From NCBI RefSeq assembly GCF_003149455.1, contig NZ_QFFK01000007.1:310001-374000 (forward strand): a stretch of 64,000 nt of DNA. Direction: 5' to 3'. This DNA is from Chitinophaga deserti. Lineage in GTDB: Bacteria > Bacteroidota > Bacteroidia > Chitinophagales > Chitinophagaceae. This document shows, one piece after another, positions 43,946 through 53,400 of the stretch (its first letter is position 1; every line of letters begins with the position of its first letter). The notes beneath the pieces are model-generated. The model was not told the origin of the DNA and ran no database searches. It saw only the letters and a list, made by a program, of their open reading frames with translations. Made by a program: the position numbers and the translations under genes.

Positions 43946-44344
43946 ATGAATTTTTATACCAGGAAATGGGTGAAACCGGAAGACCTCAATGCCCACGGAA
44001 CTTTGTTTGGCGGAAGCCTCCTCCGCTGGATAGATGAGGAAGCGGCGATATATGCTATCATTCAACTGGGCACCAACGGGTGTGTGACCAAGTATATGTC
44101 TGAAATCAATTTCATTAACTCTGCCCGCCAGGGCGATATTGTGGAGCTGGGCATTAAAGCCACCCACTTCGGCCGTACATCTATTACGCTGGCTTGTGAA
44201 GTGCGTAATAAGATCACACAGAAGTCTATCCTTACCGTAGATAAAATTGTGTTTGTAAGCGTGGATGAGAACGGTGTTCCTAAACCCCACGGCCGCACTG
44301 AAATCATTTATACCGACGAGCGGCTGCGCGAAGATCCGTTGTAA
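43946..44344 (+). CDS. Acyl-CoA thioesterase (hotdog fold)
   Basis: A 132-residue cytoplasmic hotdog enzyme of the YciA/acyl-CoA hydrolase type, cleaving acyl-CoA thioesters. The signature is N-A-H-G-T-L-F-G-G-S-L-L-R-W-I-D-E-E-A-A, with the likely catalytic Asp in W-I-D-E, then V-E-L-G-I-K-A-T-H-F-G-R-T-S-I and a hydrophobic strand V-D-K-I-V-F-V-S-V-D. Its end overlaps the convergent DUF3606 gene by 37 bases. Monocistronic as far as can be seen. Confidence 0.93.
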   Translation: MNFYTRKWVKPEDLNAHGTLFGGSLLRWIDEEAAIYAIIQLGTNGCVTKYMSEINFINSARQGDIVELGIKATHFGRTSITLACEVRNKITQKSILTVDKIVFVSVDENGVPKPHGRTEIIYTDERLREDPL

Positions 44345-44526
44345 TTTTCTTCCGGCAGGAGGATCTGCCGGCGCTGTGTTAACCAGGATTCAATTTCCCG
44401 GAGATCATTTCCGAGCGTATATACCGCTGCTTTTACCTTCTGCAGTGATACGTTGAACTTTACCGCCAGATGCATCAGGTCGGGCTGGGGAATGCCTTGC
44501 AACGGGTTTTTATGCCACTTTTCCAT
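44308..44526 (-). CDS. DUF3606-like small protein
   Basis: A 72-residue soluble protein: M-E-K-W-H-K-N-P-L-Q-G-I-P-Q-P-D-L-M-H-L-A-V-K-F-N-V-S and K-A-A-V-Y-T-L-G-N-D-L-R-E-I-E-S-W-L, which follow the DUF3606 pattern of two short helices with an A-V-x-x-V-G turn. ATG 44526 is chosen over a start 13 codons earlier because the family-like part begins there. The last 37 bases overlap the thioesterase gene in the opposite orientation. Function unknown. Confidence 0.7.
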   Translation of the reverse strand: MEKWHKNPLQGIPQPDLMHLAVKFNVSLQKVKAAVYTLGNDLREIESWLTQRRQILLPEENYNGSSRSRSSV

Positions 44527-44648
44527 GCTATACCTTTTTCCTCCTTTCCCGTAATTCCATGCCAAACGTATTATCCGTTATCATTAAGGCTTTCCGGCCC
44601 ATGATCGCGCCAACTGCTGTGGATTTCCATCCATAATCCGGGGAGGAT

Positions 44649-45176
44649 TTATGGATACGTGAACGTAATTCTGTCTGACTGCCCGATGGTGAGTGCCGTT
44701 AACCTGTTACAGGCATCCGTTTCCTGCCGGAATAACAACAAAGATGTTTCGCATACCCGCTCATGGTACTTACGGGTAAACCGGACAGACAGCGGCAACC
44801 TGTCTATCGACGCAAGTAGAGGGAGGTTCCAGAGTTCAGTATTGGCATTGGTTAGCTGCAATCGGCTTAGCAAAGCCCAATGATCGAAACGGACCGGTTT
44901 CAGGCCATAAGTTAATTCCAGTATAAATTCCTGTCCCGGTATGCGGGCATCGGTCCGTATAATCCGGAAAGGAAGATTTCCAGCCCATTGGTATTCAACC
45001 ACAACATTGGAAGCGCCTGCGTCATTACCGGGCGTGGCATATTGCATGCGCGACAGCCGGCCTTTTGCATCATACTCAAACTGCAGCCTTAATCCAGCTA
45101 CCGGCAAATTCCCGGGGCACACATCCGCCTGTACAGCTCCCGGGCCGGCGTCATAGTACATGGAATCAATCTTCAT
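44649..45176 (-). CDS. N-terminally truncated YD-type paralog of the next lipoprotein
   Basis: A 175-residue sequence without signal peptide that aligns by eye with the C-terminal half of the neighbouring lipoprotein: F-E-Y-D-A-K-G-R-L-S-R-M-Q-Y here matches Y-T-Y-D-G-N-G-K-V-S-R-M-E-Y there, and D-H-W-A-L-L-S-R-L plus E-L-W-N-L-P match D-P-W-A-F-V-N-R-Y and E-L-W-N-V-P. The exported N-terminal half is missing, and the frame is open upstream into the neighbour's end without a better start. It may be a decayed duplicate, or it may be expressed as a short protein. The gene follows 44 bases after its paralog. Confidence 0.6.
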   Translation of the reverse strand: MKIDSMYYDAGPGAVQADVCPGNLPVAGLRLQFEYDAKGRLSRMQYATPGNDAGASNVVVEYQWAGNLPFRIIRTDARIPGQEFILELTYGLKPVRFDHWALLSRLQLTNANTELWNLPLLASIDRLPLSVRFTRKYHERVCETSLLLFRQETDACNRLTALTIGQSDRITFTYP

Positions 45177-45220
45177 ACATGGCTGTTTTACTGTAAATTG
45201 TTCACTGCCAGCGCTTCGGG

Positions 45221-46006
45221 TTAATAAAACAGCTTCACCCAGTCGCCCGTTCCTGTAGTGCGCCGGGTTAAACGGCCGAATTTATCCACGTCATACTGAA
45301 AGTCCCAGCTGGCCTGTTCGGCGACCTGCCCGTTAGTTCTGCGGGTCCACATAATACGGGTAGGGAGCCTTTCCATACATTGCATAATAGGTACGTTCCA
45401 TAATTCATATTGAAAATCAATAAGATGGTAACGGTTTACAAATGCCCATGGATCAAAAACAAAGCCTCGGGTATTTTGTGTAAAATCGTACGTATACTCA
45501 TGGGCGTTACCGGGCGAAGTGGTTTTGATCTGGATGAGCAGTCCCTTATCGTTCCAGGTGTAAAAGCTTACAGATTGCAGCTGGGAAGTGGCGCCTTTGT
45601 ACCTGCTGTATTCCATCCTGCTCACTTTCCCATTTCCGTCATAGGTATAGTCGAGCCGGTTACCGCCTTCCTCGCGCATCCCCATATCATATTCCTCTAT
45701 CCGGGATATGCGGTGGTTACTGTTATAAAAGAAGGTGTCTTCTTTAATAGATGTTTTCTGCAGCAGGCCCAGTGTGCGATCGTTGTAGAGGTAATCCCGC
45801 TCCACGGCCGTAGTGGTTGGTCCGGCGCCTGCGGTTCGTTCCAGGTTACCGTTGGCGTCGTAAGACCAGGATTCGTGTGATCCGTCTTTCCATTCCATTC
45901 GTTTCAGAACGGTACTGGGGTCTTCATAAGGGGGCGTTCTGTCGCGCCTGCAGGCACAGAGGGATATAGCGCATAAGATGGTGAGCGCAAGCTGGGGTGT
46001 TCGCAT
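45221..46006 (-). CDS. YD-repeat-like lipoprotein
   Basis: A 261-residue lipoprotein (lipobox S-L-C-A-C near residue 19 from ATG 46006) with several short beta-hairpin segments of the YD type: W-S-Y-D-A-N-G-N-L-E-R-T, D-Y-L-Y-N-D-R-T, F-F-Y-N-S-N-H-R-I-S-R-I, Y-T-Y-D-G-N-G-K-V and F-Q-Y-D-V-D-K-F-G-R-L. Such repeats are found in Rhs-like shells but also in small Bacteroidota lipoproteins (DUF4595-like). Length and lack of a toxin end argue against Rhs. Start moved to ATG 46006 for the lipoprotein signal. It diverges from the heparinase-like gene. Confidence 0.78.
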   Translation of the reverse strand: MRTPQLALTILCAISLCACRRDRTPPYEDPSTVLKRMEWKDGSHESWSYDANGNLERTAGAGPTTTAVERDYLYNDRTLGLLQKTSIKEDTFFYNSNHRISRIEEYDMGMREEGGNRLDYTYDGNGKVSRMEYSRYKGATSQLQSVSFYTWNDKGLLIQIKTTSPGNAHEYTYDFTQNTRGFVFDPWAFVNRYHLIDFQYELWNVPIMQCMERLPTRIMWTRRTNGQVAEQASWDFQYDVDKFGRLTRRTTGTGDWVKLFY

Positions 46007-46123
46007 GGTATCAATATTTACGGGCAATACAAATGTAGGTAGTAGCACGGAGGCCGTCTGTCACATAAACATGTGGTTCGGGGAGAAAGATTGTATTTTA
46101 CCCGAAAGAAATTCCATCCTGTT

Positions 46124-47986
46124 ATGAAGCTTACCTGGCTTTTCCTTTTCCTCGGCCTTACTGCCCGTGGACAATCAGATACCTTATCCTCCAGCTTCCG
46201 GATGCCTTCCCATCCCCGTATCCTCTGGAAAGCGGGTGAGGAAGCGGCCGTACTGCGAAATATCAGCACCCCCGGCCCCTGCCAGGCCGTTCACCGCACC
46301 ATCATCAGTACATCCGAAAAGCTGCTGGGCGAGCCTGTCCTTCAACGGCAAATGACAGGCAAACGTTTGCTCAGCGTTTCAAGGGAATGCCTCAGGAGGG
46401 TTTTCTTCCTGTCATACGCCTGGCGTACTGAGAAAGACAACCGGTATGCCGACCGTGCTATCCGTGAAATGCTGGCAGTATCGGATTTTACCGACTGGAA
46501 CCCCTCGCATTTCCTCGATGTGGCGGAAATGACGATGGGAGTGGCCATTGGGTACGACTGGCTATACGACCGCCTCACGCCGGCACAACGAAAAGAAATT
46601 GGTGCCGCCCTCATTGAAAAAGGGATGCGTCCTTCACTCGAAAAGCGCTACAGCAACTGGCTGAAAGATCACCACAACTGGAACCAGGTATGCAATGCCG
46701 GTATGCTCTTTGGCTCACTGGCAGTATATGAAGATGCTCCTGAACTGGGACTTCAACTTATAAACCGCGGCATCCGCAGCATCGTACTGCCCATGGAAGC
46801 TTACAGCCCCGGAGGGGCTTATCCGGAAGGGTATAGCTATTGGGGATATGGTACCAGCTTTAATGTGCTGTTCATCAGCGCACTGGAAAACTTAACCGGC
46901 AGTGATTTCGGATTGCCTGCCATGCCCGGCTTCCTCCAAACCGCAGGCTACTTCCAGCATATGACAGGCCCGTTTGGCCTGCCGTTCAATTTTGCAGATG
47001 CAGGACGCGGAGGAAGCCTGGAACCCGCCATGGCCTGGTTTGCGCAGCGCACCAATAACCCCTCACTCATGTATGTGGAAAAGCAACGCCTGCAGCGCCC
47101 CGATGCGCATGCCGGCAACCGCCTGCTGCCTGCCATGCTGCTGTGGGGTAAAAACATCAACATGCAAAATGTGCCCGCTCCGGCTAAAACCTTCTGGACA
47201 GCAGCAGGAGAAATGCCTGTTGCGCTGATGCGTTCCGCCTGGAGCGATAGTTCGGCTATGTTCATCGGCTTCAAAGGTGGTTCGCCCAGTGTGAATCATG
47301 CGCATATGGATGTGGGTACTTTCGTTCTCGACTGGGGCGGAGTACGCTGGGCTTCGGATCTGGGTATGCAGGATTATAACTCCCTGGAATCCCGTGGCCT
47401 CAGCATCTGGAACAAACAGCAAAACAGCCAGCGCTGGCAGGTAATGCGGTACAATAACCTCGTACATAATACCCTCACAGTAAATAATAGCTTCCAGCTC
47501 GTGGAAGGCCACGCTGATATCATCGCCACAGGTACCGGTAAAACCCTGCAATTCGCAGTAACCGACATGTCTGCAGTGTATAAGGATCAGCTGAGCAAGG
47601 CCATCCGTGGTATTGCATTGTTACCCGGTAACCGCGCCGTGATACGGGATGAAGTGGAAGGCGGCAACGGCCCTGATACGATACAATGGCGGCTGCTGAC
47701 GCCTGCTGCCGTGGAATTGAAGAACGATCGGACTATTATACTCCGGAAAGACGGGCGCACAATGCATCTGGTAATCGATGCCCCGGTGCCGGTGAAGCTC
47801 CGCACCTGGAGTACAGATCCTGTACATGATTATGACGCACCTAACCCCGGTACCATCCTGGCAGGCTTCGAAGCCATTGTGCCCGCGGGTTTCAAAGGCG
47901 CCTTTACTGTTCATGTGATACCGGAAGGAGCGAAGCCGCCGCAAAATGTACCGGCACTGCATTCATGGAAAAAATGGAAACCCTGA
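46124..47986 (+). CDS. Heparinase II/III-family polysaccharide lyase (secreted)
   Basis: A 620-residue exported protein; ATG 46124 starts a signal peptide (M-K-L-T-W-L-F-L-F-L-G-L). The N-terminal (alpha/alpha) toroid includes D-H-H-N-W-N-Q-V-C-N-A-G-M and G-A-Y-P-E-G-Y-S-Y-W-G-Y-G; the C-terminal beta sandwich has N-H-A-H-M-D-V-G-T-F-V-L-D-W-G-G, a likely metal/catalytic histidine strand. The Asn/His, Tyr and His positions match those used by heparinase II/III and oligo-alginate lyases to abstract a proton from uronic acid. Substrate (heparinoid, alginate or other uronate glycan) cannot be decided. The terminator after it is strong. Confidence 0.9.
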   Translation: MKLTWLFLFLGLTARGQSDTLSSSFRMPSHPRILWKAGEEAAVLRNISTPGPCQAVHRTIISTSEKLLGEPVLQRQMTGKRLLSVSRECLRRVFFLSYAWRTEKDNRYADRAIREMLAVSDFTDWNPSHFLDVAEMTMGVAIGYDWLYDRLTPAQRKEIGAALIEKGMRPSLEKRYSNWLKDHHNWNQVCNAGMLFGSLAVYEDAPELGLQLINRGIRSIVLPMEAYSPGGAYPEGYSYWGYGTSFNVLFISALENLTGSDFGLPAMPGFLQTAGYFQHMTGPFGLPFNFADAGRGGSLEPAMAWFAQRTNNPSLMYVEKQRLQRPDAHAGNRLLPAMLLWGKNINMQNVPAPAKTFWTAAGEMPVALMRSAWSDSSAMFIGFKGGSPSVNHAHMDVGTFVLDWGGVRWASDLGMQDYNSLESRGLSIWNKQQNSQRWQVMRYNNLVHNTLTVNNSFQLVEGHADIIATGTGKTLQFAVTDMSAVYKDQLSKAIRGIALLPGNRAVIRDEVEGGNGPDTIQWRLLTPAAVELKNDRTIILRKDGRTMHLVIDAPVPVKLRTWSTDPVHDYDAPNPGTILAGFEAIVPAGFKGAFTVHVIPEGAKPPQNVPALHSWKKWKP

Positions 47987-47992
47987 TAAATG

Positions 47993-48021
47993 AAGAAGGA
48001 CGCCGTAATGGCGTCCTTCTT
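47993..48021 (+). terminator. Rho-independent terminator
   Basis: A perfect 12-bp stem, 47993-48004 with 48010-48021 (left arm AAGAAGGACGCC), 5-base loop, continuing T run. Confidence 0.88.
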
Positions 48022-48077
48022 TTATTTTACACGTTTTGATTCTGTTTCAAGACCGGTTTGCCTTTCGCCCGAAACTA

Positions 48078-48240
48078 TTAGCCAGCAAAAATACCTGCAA
48101 AGTCGCGGGTGCTGGCCCAGCGGAAAGATTTGAAGAGATCGCTTACGCCGATGCGTATTGTGCCTTTATCTTTCAGTACTTTCCGTTGCACGCCAATATT
48201 CACCTGCCGGATAGGTTGCACTGGAATCAAATCTTTCCGA
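48078..48240 (-). pseudogene. Relic of the C-terminus of an outer-membrane beta-barrel (TonB-dependent) receptor
   Basis: The minus-strand frame reads Q-V-N-I-G-V-Q-R-K-V-L-K-D-K-G-T-I-R-I-G and then V-S-D-L-F-K-S-F-R-W-A-S-T-R-D-F-A-G, the typical penultimate strands of Bacteroidota outer-membrane beta-barrel receptors, which normally continue to an E-S-R-Q box and an L-x-x-x-Y-R-F-G end. Here a stop follows G-I-F-A-G and no good ending is seen in any frame. The preceding ~600 residues are absent. This is inferred from family memory, so the identification is moderate. Confidence 0.5.
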
Positions 48241-48961
48241 TGCGGAGCAAAACAGGGAAATGGATTTCTCTTTCTGCAGGTTCTCCCCATGCATCTTTGA
48301 GTTCATCCGCAATAATAGCGATGGGGTCGTGCTGATGTGCTTTCATATAGTGCTGTACGGCAGACCAGGTGGAGAGGTACCCGGTAAGGTGCCCCCAGCT
48401 CCAGGTAACGGAATGTGCAAAGTAGGGTGTGGGGAATGGCGGGTAGGGGAAGGGGATGGTGAGATAGTTTTCATCGATATACTTCCGCTCACGGTCCCAG
48501 TACTGGCCGAGGATGTCTACATACAGCTTCCGGATCACGGTATCGAGTTCCGGCGTAATGTGCAGGAGTCCGTAACCGATTACAGCAAGGATACCTCCGG
48601 GGCGGAGGGTGCGGTTCACTTCGCGGTAGAAGGCATCGAAATCGAACCAGTGTATGGCCTGGGCTACGGTAATGAGGTCGAAGGAGCGGTCTGCGAATAC
48701 GGTTTTCTCAGCAGGCTGGAGGGAATAGCGGATGTTAGGCTGTGGGCGTGCCTGATCGAGCTGAGGCTGGCTGATGTCAGTAGCTTCCACCTCCCGGAAG
48801 TATCCGGAAAGTTTTTCTGCCACCTGTCCGTTCCCGGTGCCGCAATCCCAGGCGTTTTCCCTGTCGGGAGCAATGGAAAGCAGGAAATCAAAAAGCTCAT
48901 CGGGGTAATGGGGGCGGAACTTCGCATAATCCCCGGACTGTTCTGAGAAAACATCTTTCAT
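48227..48961 (-). CDS. Class I SAM-dependent methyltransferase
   Basis: A 244-residue cytoplasmic methyltransferase: F-S-E-Q-S-G-D-Y-A-K-F-R-P-H-Y-P near the N-terminus, the SAM motif W-D-C-G-T-G-N-G-Q-V-A near residue 40, then D-L-I-T-V-A-Q-A-I-H-W-F-D and L-R-P-G-G-I-L-A-V-I. It resembles UbiE/trans-aconitate-type small-molecule methyltransferases; substrate unknown. Start at ATG 48961; six more codons are possible upstream. It diverges from the nitronate-monooxygenase-like gene and its end overlaps the receptor relic. Confidence 0.88.
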   Translation of the reverse strand: MKDVFSEQSGDYAKFRPHYPDELFDFLLSIAPDRENAWDCGTGNGQVAEKLSGYFREVEATDISQPQLDQARPQPNIRYSLQPAEKTVFADRSFDLITVAQAIHWFDFDAFYREVNRTLRPGGILAVIGYGLLHITPELDTVIRKLYVDILGQYWDRERKYIDENYLTIPFPYPPFPTPYFAHSVTWSWGHLTGYLSTWSAVQHYMKAHQHDPIAIIADELKDAWGEPAEREIHFPVLLRIGKI

Positions 48962-49082
48962 GGGGTAGTATTTGTACAAAAATAACCATTCCGCCGGTAT
49001 AAAACTCCGCAGGGTAAAACGTGATTGCCGTCACATTCCGGGCGGGGAAAGTGGGCTAACTTGGCGGTATAAACGGAATACA

Positions 49083-50144
49083 ATGACACAATCCAATAAG
49101 ATCACGGATATGCTGGGGATAAGGTATCCCATTTTTCAGGGCCCCATGGGCGCAGGGCTTTCCACGCCGGCACTGGTAGCTGCGGTATCAGAAGCGGGCG
49201 GACTGGGCGGATATGGTGCCTATACGCTGCAACCGGAGGAGATCCGGGAGCTGGGGTCAGATATCCGGAAACTTACTACAAAGCCCTGGAACCTGAACCT
49301 CTGGGTATCTGACGTGGACCCCGCACTTGCTAACTATACAATAGCTGAATTGGATCGCGTTAAAGAAGGTTTAAAGCCTGTTTTTGAAGTGCTAGGGGTA
49401 GATATGCCATCTCCTTCCATCTCTATACAAAGTAAGTTCGCAAAGCAGGCAGAGGCCATGCTGGCGGTGAAGCCCGCAGTGTTCAGCTTCGTGTTCGGCA
49501 TCCCTGACGAGGCTATTCTGAAGGAGTGTCGCCGGCAGGGGATTATAACTGCCGGTGCTGCCACTACGCTGGATGAGGCATTGGCGCTGGAGGATGCAGG
49601 GGTAGATGTGATTGCGGCGGCAGGTTTTGAAGCGGGTGGCCATCGTCCGAGTTTTCTGGCTAAGGCTGAAGATTCCCTGAATGGGGTATTCTCCCTGGTG
49701 CAGCAATTACACCGCCATATCAGCAAACCAATTGTAGCCGCAGGCGGTATAGCTGACGCAGCAGGGGTGGAGGCAGTATTAAGGCTGGGTGCTTCGGCCG
49801 CCCAGATTGGTACGGCCTTCCTGGCCTGTGAGGAATCCGGCGCTTCTGCAACTTACCGGGAAAGGTTGTTTTCCCCCGAAGCCCGGTATACGGAGCTTAC
49901 CCGCGTATATACAGGGCGCCTGGCGAGAGCGGTATGTACAGAGCTGGGAGGGCAGTTTGCCGGCCGGGAAAACGAACTGGCTCCCTTCCCTCTGCAATCA
50001 CAATTAATGGCTCCTGTCTGCAAAGCGGCACTGGAAACGGGAAATTCTGCCTATTCCGCCATCTGGGCAGGCCAGAATGCAGGCGGCCTTCACAATCGTT
50101 CCGCAGCTGCACTGATGGAAGAGTTGATAACAGGTTGCAGGTAA
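49083..50144 (+). CDS. Nitronate monooxygenase-like FMN enzyme (2-nitropropane dioxygenase family)
   Basis: A 353-residue flavoprotein TIM barrel that oxidises alkyl nitronates or related compounds. Motifs: I-R-Y-P-I-F-Q-G-P-M-G at the N-terminus, A-A-G-F-E-A-G-G-H-R with the His of the family, P-I-V-A-A-G-G-I-A-D and G-A-S-A-A-Q-I-G-T-A-F-L near the FMN phosphate site. ATG 49083 is chosen; the 37 upstream codons are not family-like. A TAACTTGG element at 49057 may be its -7 box. No operon partner. Confidence 0.9.
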   Translation: MTQSNKITDMLGIRYPIFQGPMGAGLSTPALVAAVSEAGGLGGYGAYTLQPEEIRELGSDIRKLTTKPWNLNLWVSDVDPALANYTIAELDRVKEGLKPVFEVLGVDMPSPSISIQSKFAKQAEAMLAVKPAVFSFVFGIPDEAILKECRRQGIITAGAATTLDEALALEDAGVDVIAAAGFEAGGHRPSFLAKAEDSLNGVFSLVQQLHRHISKPIVAAGGIADAAGVEAVLRLGASAAQIGTAFLACEESGASATYRERLFSPEARYTELTRVYTGRLARAVCTELGGQFAGRENELAPFPLQSQLMAPVCKAALETGNSAYSAIWAGQNAGGLHNRSAAALMEELITGCR

Positions 50145-50227
50145 TCAGTAATTTATCATATGGGGTGGTTTTCAGGTAAACTAAGGTGAAAAACCACTGT
50201 TTAGGCTTTACCGTTATGAAATACGAA

Positions 50228-50257
50228 TTGCACATAATATATTTGCACATAATATAT
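50228..50257 (+). repeat. Perfect tandem duplication of a 15-bp word upstream of the giant gene
   Basis: TTGCACATAATATAT occurs twice in direct contact. The junction creates TATATTTG (50238-50245), a perfect match to the TAnnTTTG -7 consensus, about 170 bases before the giant gene. It may be a promoter or a binding site; no -33 element is obvious. Confidence 0.55.
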
Positions 50258-50415
50258 CCCTTTTAATGCTATATCCCTGGAATCACCTGTACCTATGAGT
50301 GCATCCCGCGTTGGTATTTAAGGGTTTGAGACAGTAACGTGCAGCTATCGCCCCAGCATTCCTTATTGCCGTCAGGCGCCTGTTGTTCGATTTCCACCAT
50401 CGGAATCCAATTTGC

Positions 50416-53400
50416 ATGCTTAGATTTTTACGCTCCCTTACCTTTCTTTGGCTCTTATTATTACAGTTTGTCAGTATAACCGCCAGATCCCAGGACCTCC
50501 TCACATTCAACAGTCCGTTTACAGGGACCATAGAGGATATTGTCCATGGATATTCCATTTTTACGGGCAGTTCATTACAGGCAACCAGCAATAACGGTGT
50601 GGCATTCGATTTCGCATCGGCCTTCAGTTATCGCGACCAGCCGAATGGCAAAGGCATACTTACCCAGCAGCATAACGGGGGCTTTAGCTTTAGCCGTGCA
50701 TTGGGTTTCTGGTATACCGAAACCGCCGGTGACAAGGTTATCTTTTCCAGGGCAGACGGGAAGAATTTCACGTTTACCTCGGTTATGATAGGTGTGGTGG
50801 CTCCCATAAATCCCAAAATGGTGATGTTCAGAGGGTATCGTAACGGTGTACTCGTAGCTTCTGAAGCAGTTTCTGTAGGGGTAGGGGGGAGTACTTCACA
50901 AACCTATTTCGCGTCTGCGGCAGCCTGGAAGGTTGTTACCCAGGTGGAAGTAGAAAGCCTGAGCGGCACTTTCGGACTGATGTTCGATCAGCTCACGGTA
51001 GATGTAGCCCCCGAGCCGCAGTTATCGTTTAATTCGGCAGTAGTGAATCCGCAGCTGCAAATTTATCAGTTTACCGGCACAATCATATCGAATACGGGCC
51101 CCGGCATCACGGAAGCCGGGTTTTACTGGACGGATCAGCCATTGCCACAACCTATAACACAAAACACTTTTAAAGCCATCGAAGGAACCAATATTACCGG
51201 CGGTTTCGTATCCAGTTCCATATTAATGGCAAAAGGAGCTTCGTACAGATTAGTTTCTTATGTTAAAAACAGTATAGGAACATTTTATTCGGCGGAGCGG
51301 ATTATCAATATCCCGCTCGATCCTCCTGTTATTACGAGGGTTACTTCCTCACCCACCAAAGAAGAGTACGTTACGTATAATATGGCGTTTCTCAGACCGG
51401 TTTCCCTTCCGCAGCTGCCTGCTATGCTGAACCTGGTAACCACAGGCAATATTTCAGGTAATTTCACAACGGCACATAGTATAGGTAACGGTTGGAACGT
51501 GACGGTGCAAACTACAGGAGACGAAGGTTCCATTCAACTGGAATTTACCGGAAATAACACGTCTGTTCCTTATACTTCCACTACCAAAGCTGGCAGCCCT
51601 GCAATAACTATCGACCGGGTAAAGCCGGTTGTATCGATAACTTCTCCCTCACCTGCCGTATCCATCGGTCCGGATTTCAGTATCAGTTATTCGCTGTCGG
51701 AAACCGCCAGTGTAACTTATTCCGTGGATGGTGGTCCGGCAGTTCCAGCTACCAGTCCGTTTACCTATACAGCTCCGGGGCCGGGTTCATATGTTATGAC
51801 TATCTCGGCTTTGGATGGTGTGGGCAATGCGTCAGTTCCGCAGACACTGAATTTAGCAGTGGTGCAAACCCCCACCGCAGCATTTGTGAGTACGCCTCCT
51901 GCAACTACCAATAATACCAACGCTGCTTTTACAGTAAATAGTGATATTCCGGGCAGTACATTTTCTTACGAACTGGACGGTGTGCTACAAAGTGCTACCG
52001 GTAACACTTTGTCACTTTCTGGTTTGATGCCGGGTACACATACTTTACTGGTTTTTGCAGAATCAGGTGGAAATAAACAGGCTACAGGTACCGCATTTAC
52101 CTGGGAAATAGATCAGACAGTTCCCGGCAAACCTGTCATTACCGGCCTGATCAATGATAACGGTTTTTCAAATAGCGATCGGATCACTTCTTCAACTTCC
52201 GTAGGTGTTTCAGGAGAATCGGAACCCGGTGCCATCGTAAATATACAATACGACGGTACGTTTGTAGGACAGTCTATTGCGGACGGGAGCGGGGCCTGGA
52301 GCTTCCTTTACCCCTTCACGGTTACTGCCGGTAATCATATTTTCAAGGCTACGCAAACTGATAAAGCCGGTAACGTTAGCACTTTCAGTGATGACTTTTC
52401 ATTTACGGCAGACCTTACCCGCCCAAAGGTTACTTCCATAGCGCAACCCCCGGCAGGAAATCTCAGGCCCGGGTTAAGTATAGAATTCATCGCCACGCTG
52501 AGTGAACCGATAGACGGCTATCCCAATAGCTGCTCTATGTTCTATACATACGGCGGCCAGTCTTATGAATTTGAATTTGGGGGCTTCCAGGATGGGAATA
52601 AGATTATTTTCCGCTATGTGTTAAAGCCCGGGGAATCCTTCACCAATATGTTCCAGTCGGGGTGGACCTTCAACGGCATTGTTGCAGATCATGGAGATAT
52701 GACAGATATATCTGGCAATCATGCAGACTTTACCACCGTGCCTGCTCCAGTCGTAACCAATATTATAAATAGTGACCCCGTAGCGCCTGTAGTAACGGGG
52801 GATCCTGTTATTACTGATGGGAATTATATATTGAATAGTGAAATACTGATTACCCGTACATTCAGCGAGAATGTTTTTGTTACCGGTAATCCCAGTATCA
52901 TATTAATCATAGGCTCTGAAGTAGGCAGGGCTAATTATTTTAGTGGCAACGGAACAAGTACGCTCACCTTTAAGTATGCAGTACCCGCGGATGTGGAAGG
53001 AGTAGTAGAGGCGTATAAGTCCTTATCCATGGCGGGTGCCACTATCAAAGATGCGGCCGGAAACAATGCAACCGGCCTTTCGGCTGGAGGATCAGTTATC
53101 AATTCCAATGCTATTGTAGATTCAAAAGCACCCCGTTATTCAGGTACTGCTGTAATTACTCCGTATGTTACCGGAGGGCAGGAGGTGCAGTTGGATATCT
53201 CATTCAATGAAAATGTATTTGTTACTTCACCCCCGGTTCCATACATCCAGGGGATGGTAGGAGGAGTAGCCAGACAATTCGATTATGCATTTGCGAATGG
53301 CAAAAAGTTGCGTTTCAAATGGACCGTTCCTGCGGATGTGGAAGATCATGATGGTATCGAGCTTTCTGATGCGATACAGGGTGCTGGTTTAATAATAACT

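Noticed and set aside
45221-46006. Rhs/polymorphic toxin with adjacent immunity gene, because of the YD-like segments and the small downstream gene
   Set aside because: The protein is only about 260 residues, has no core repeat array or toxin tip, and the downstream gene is a partial copy of it.
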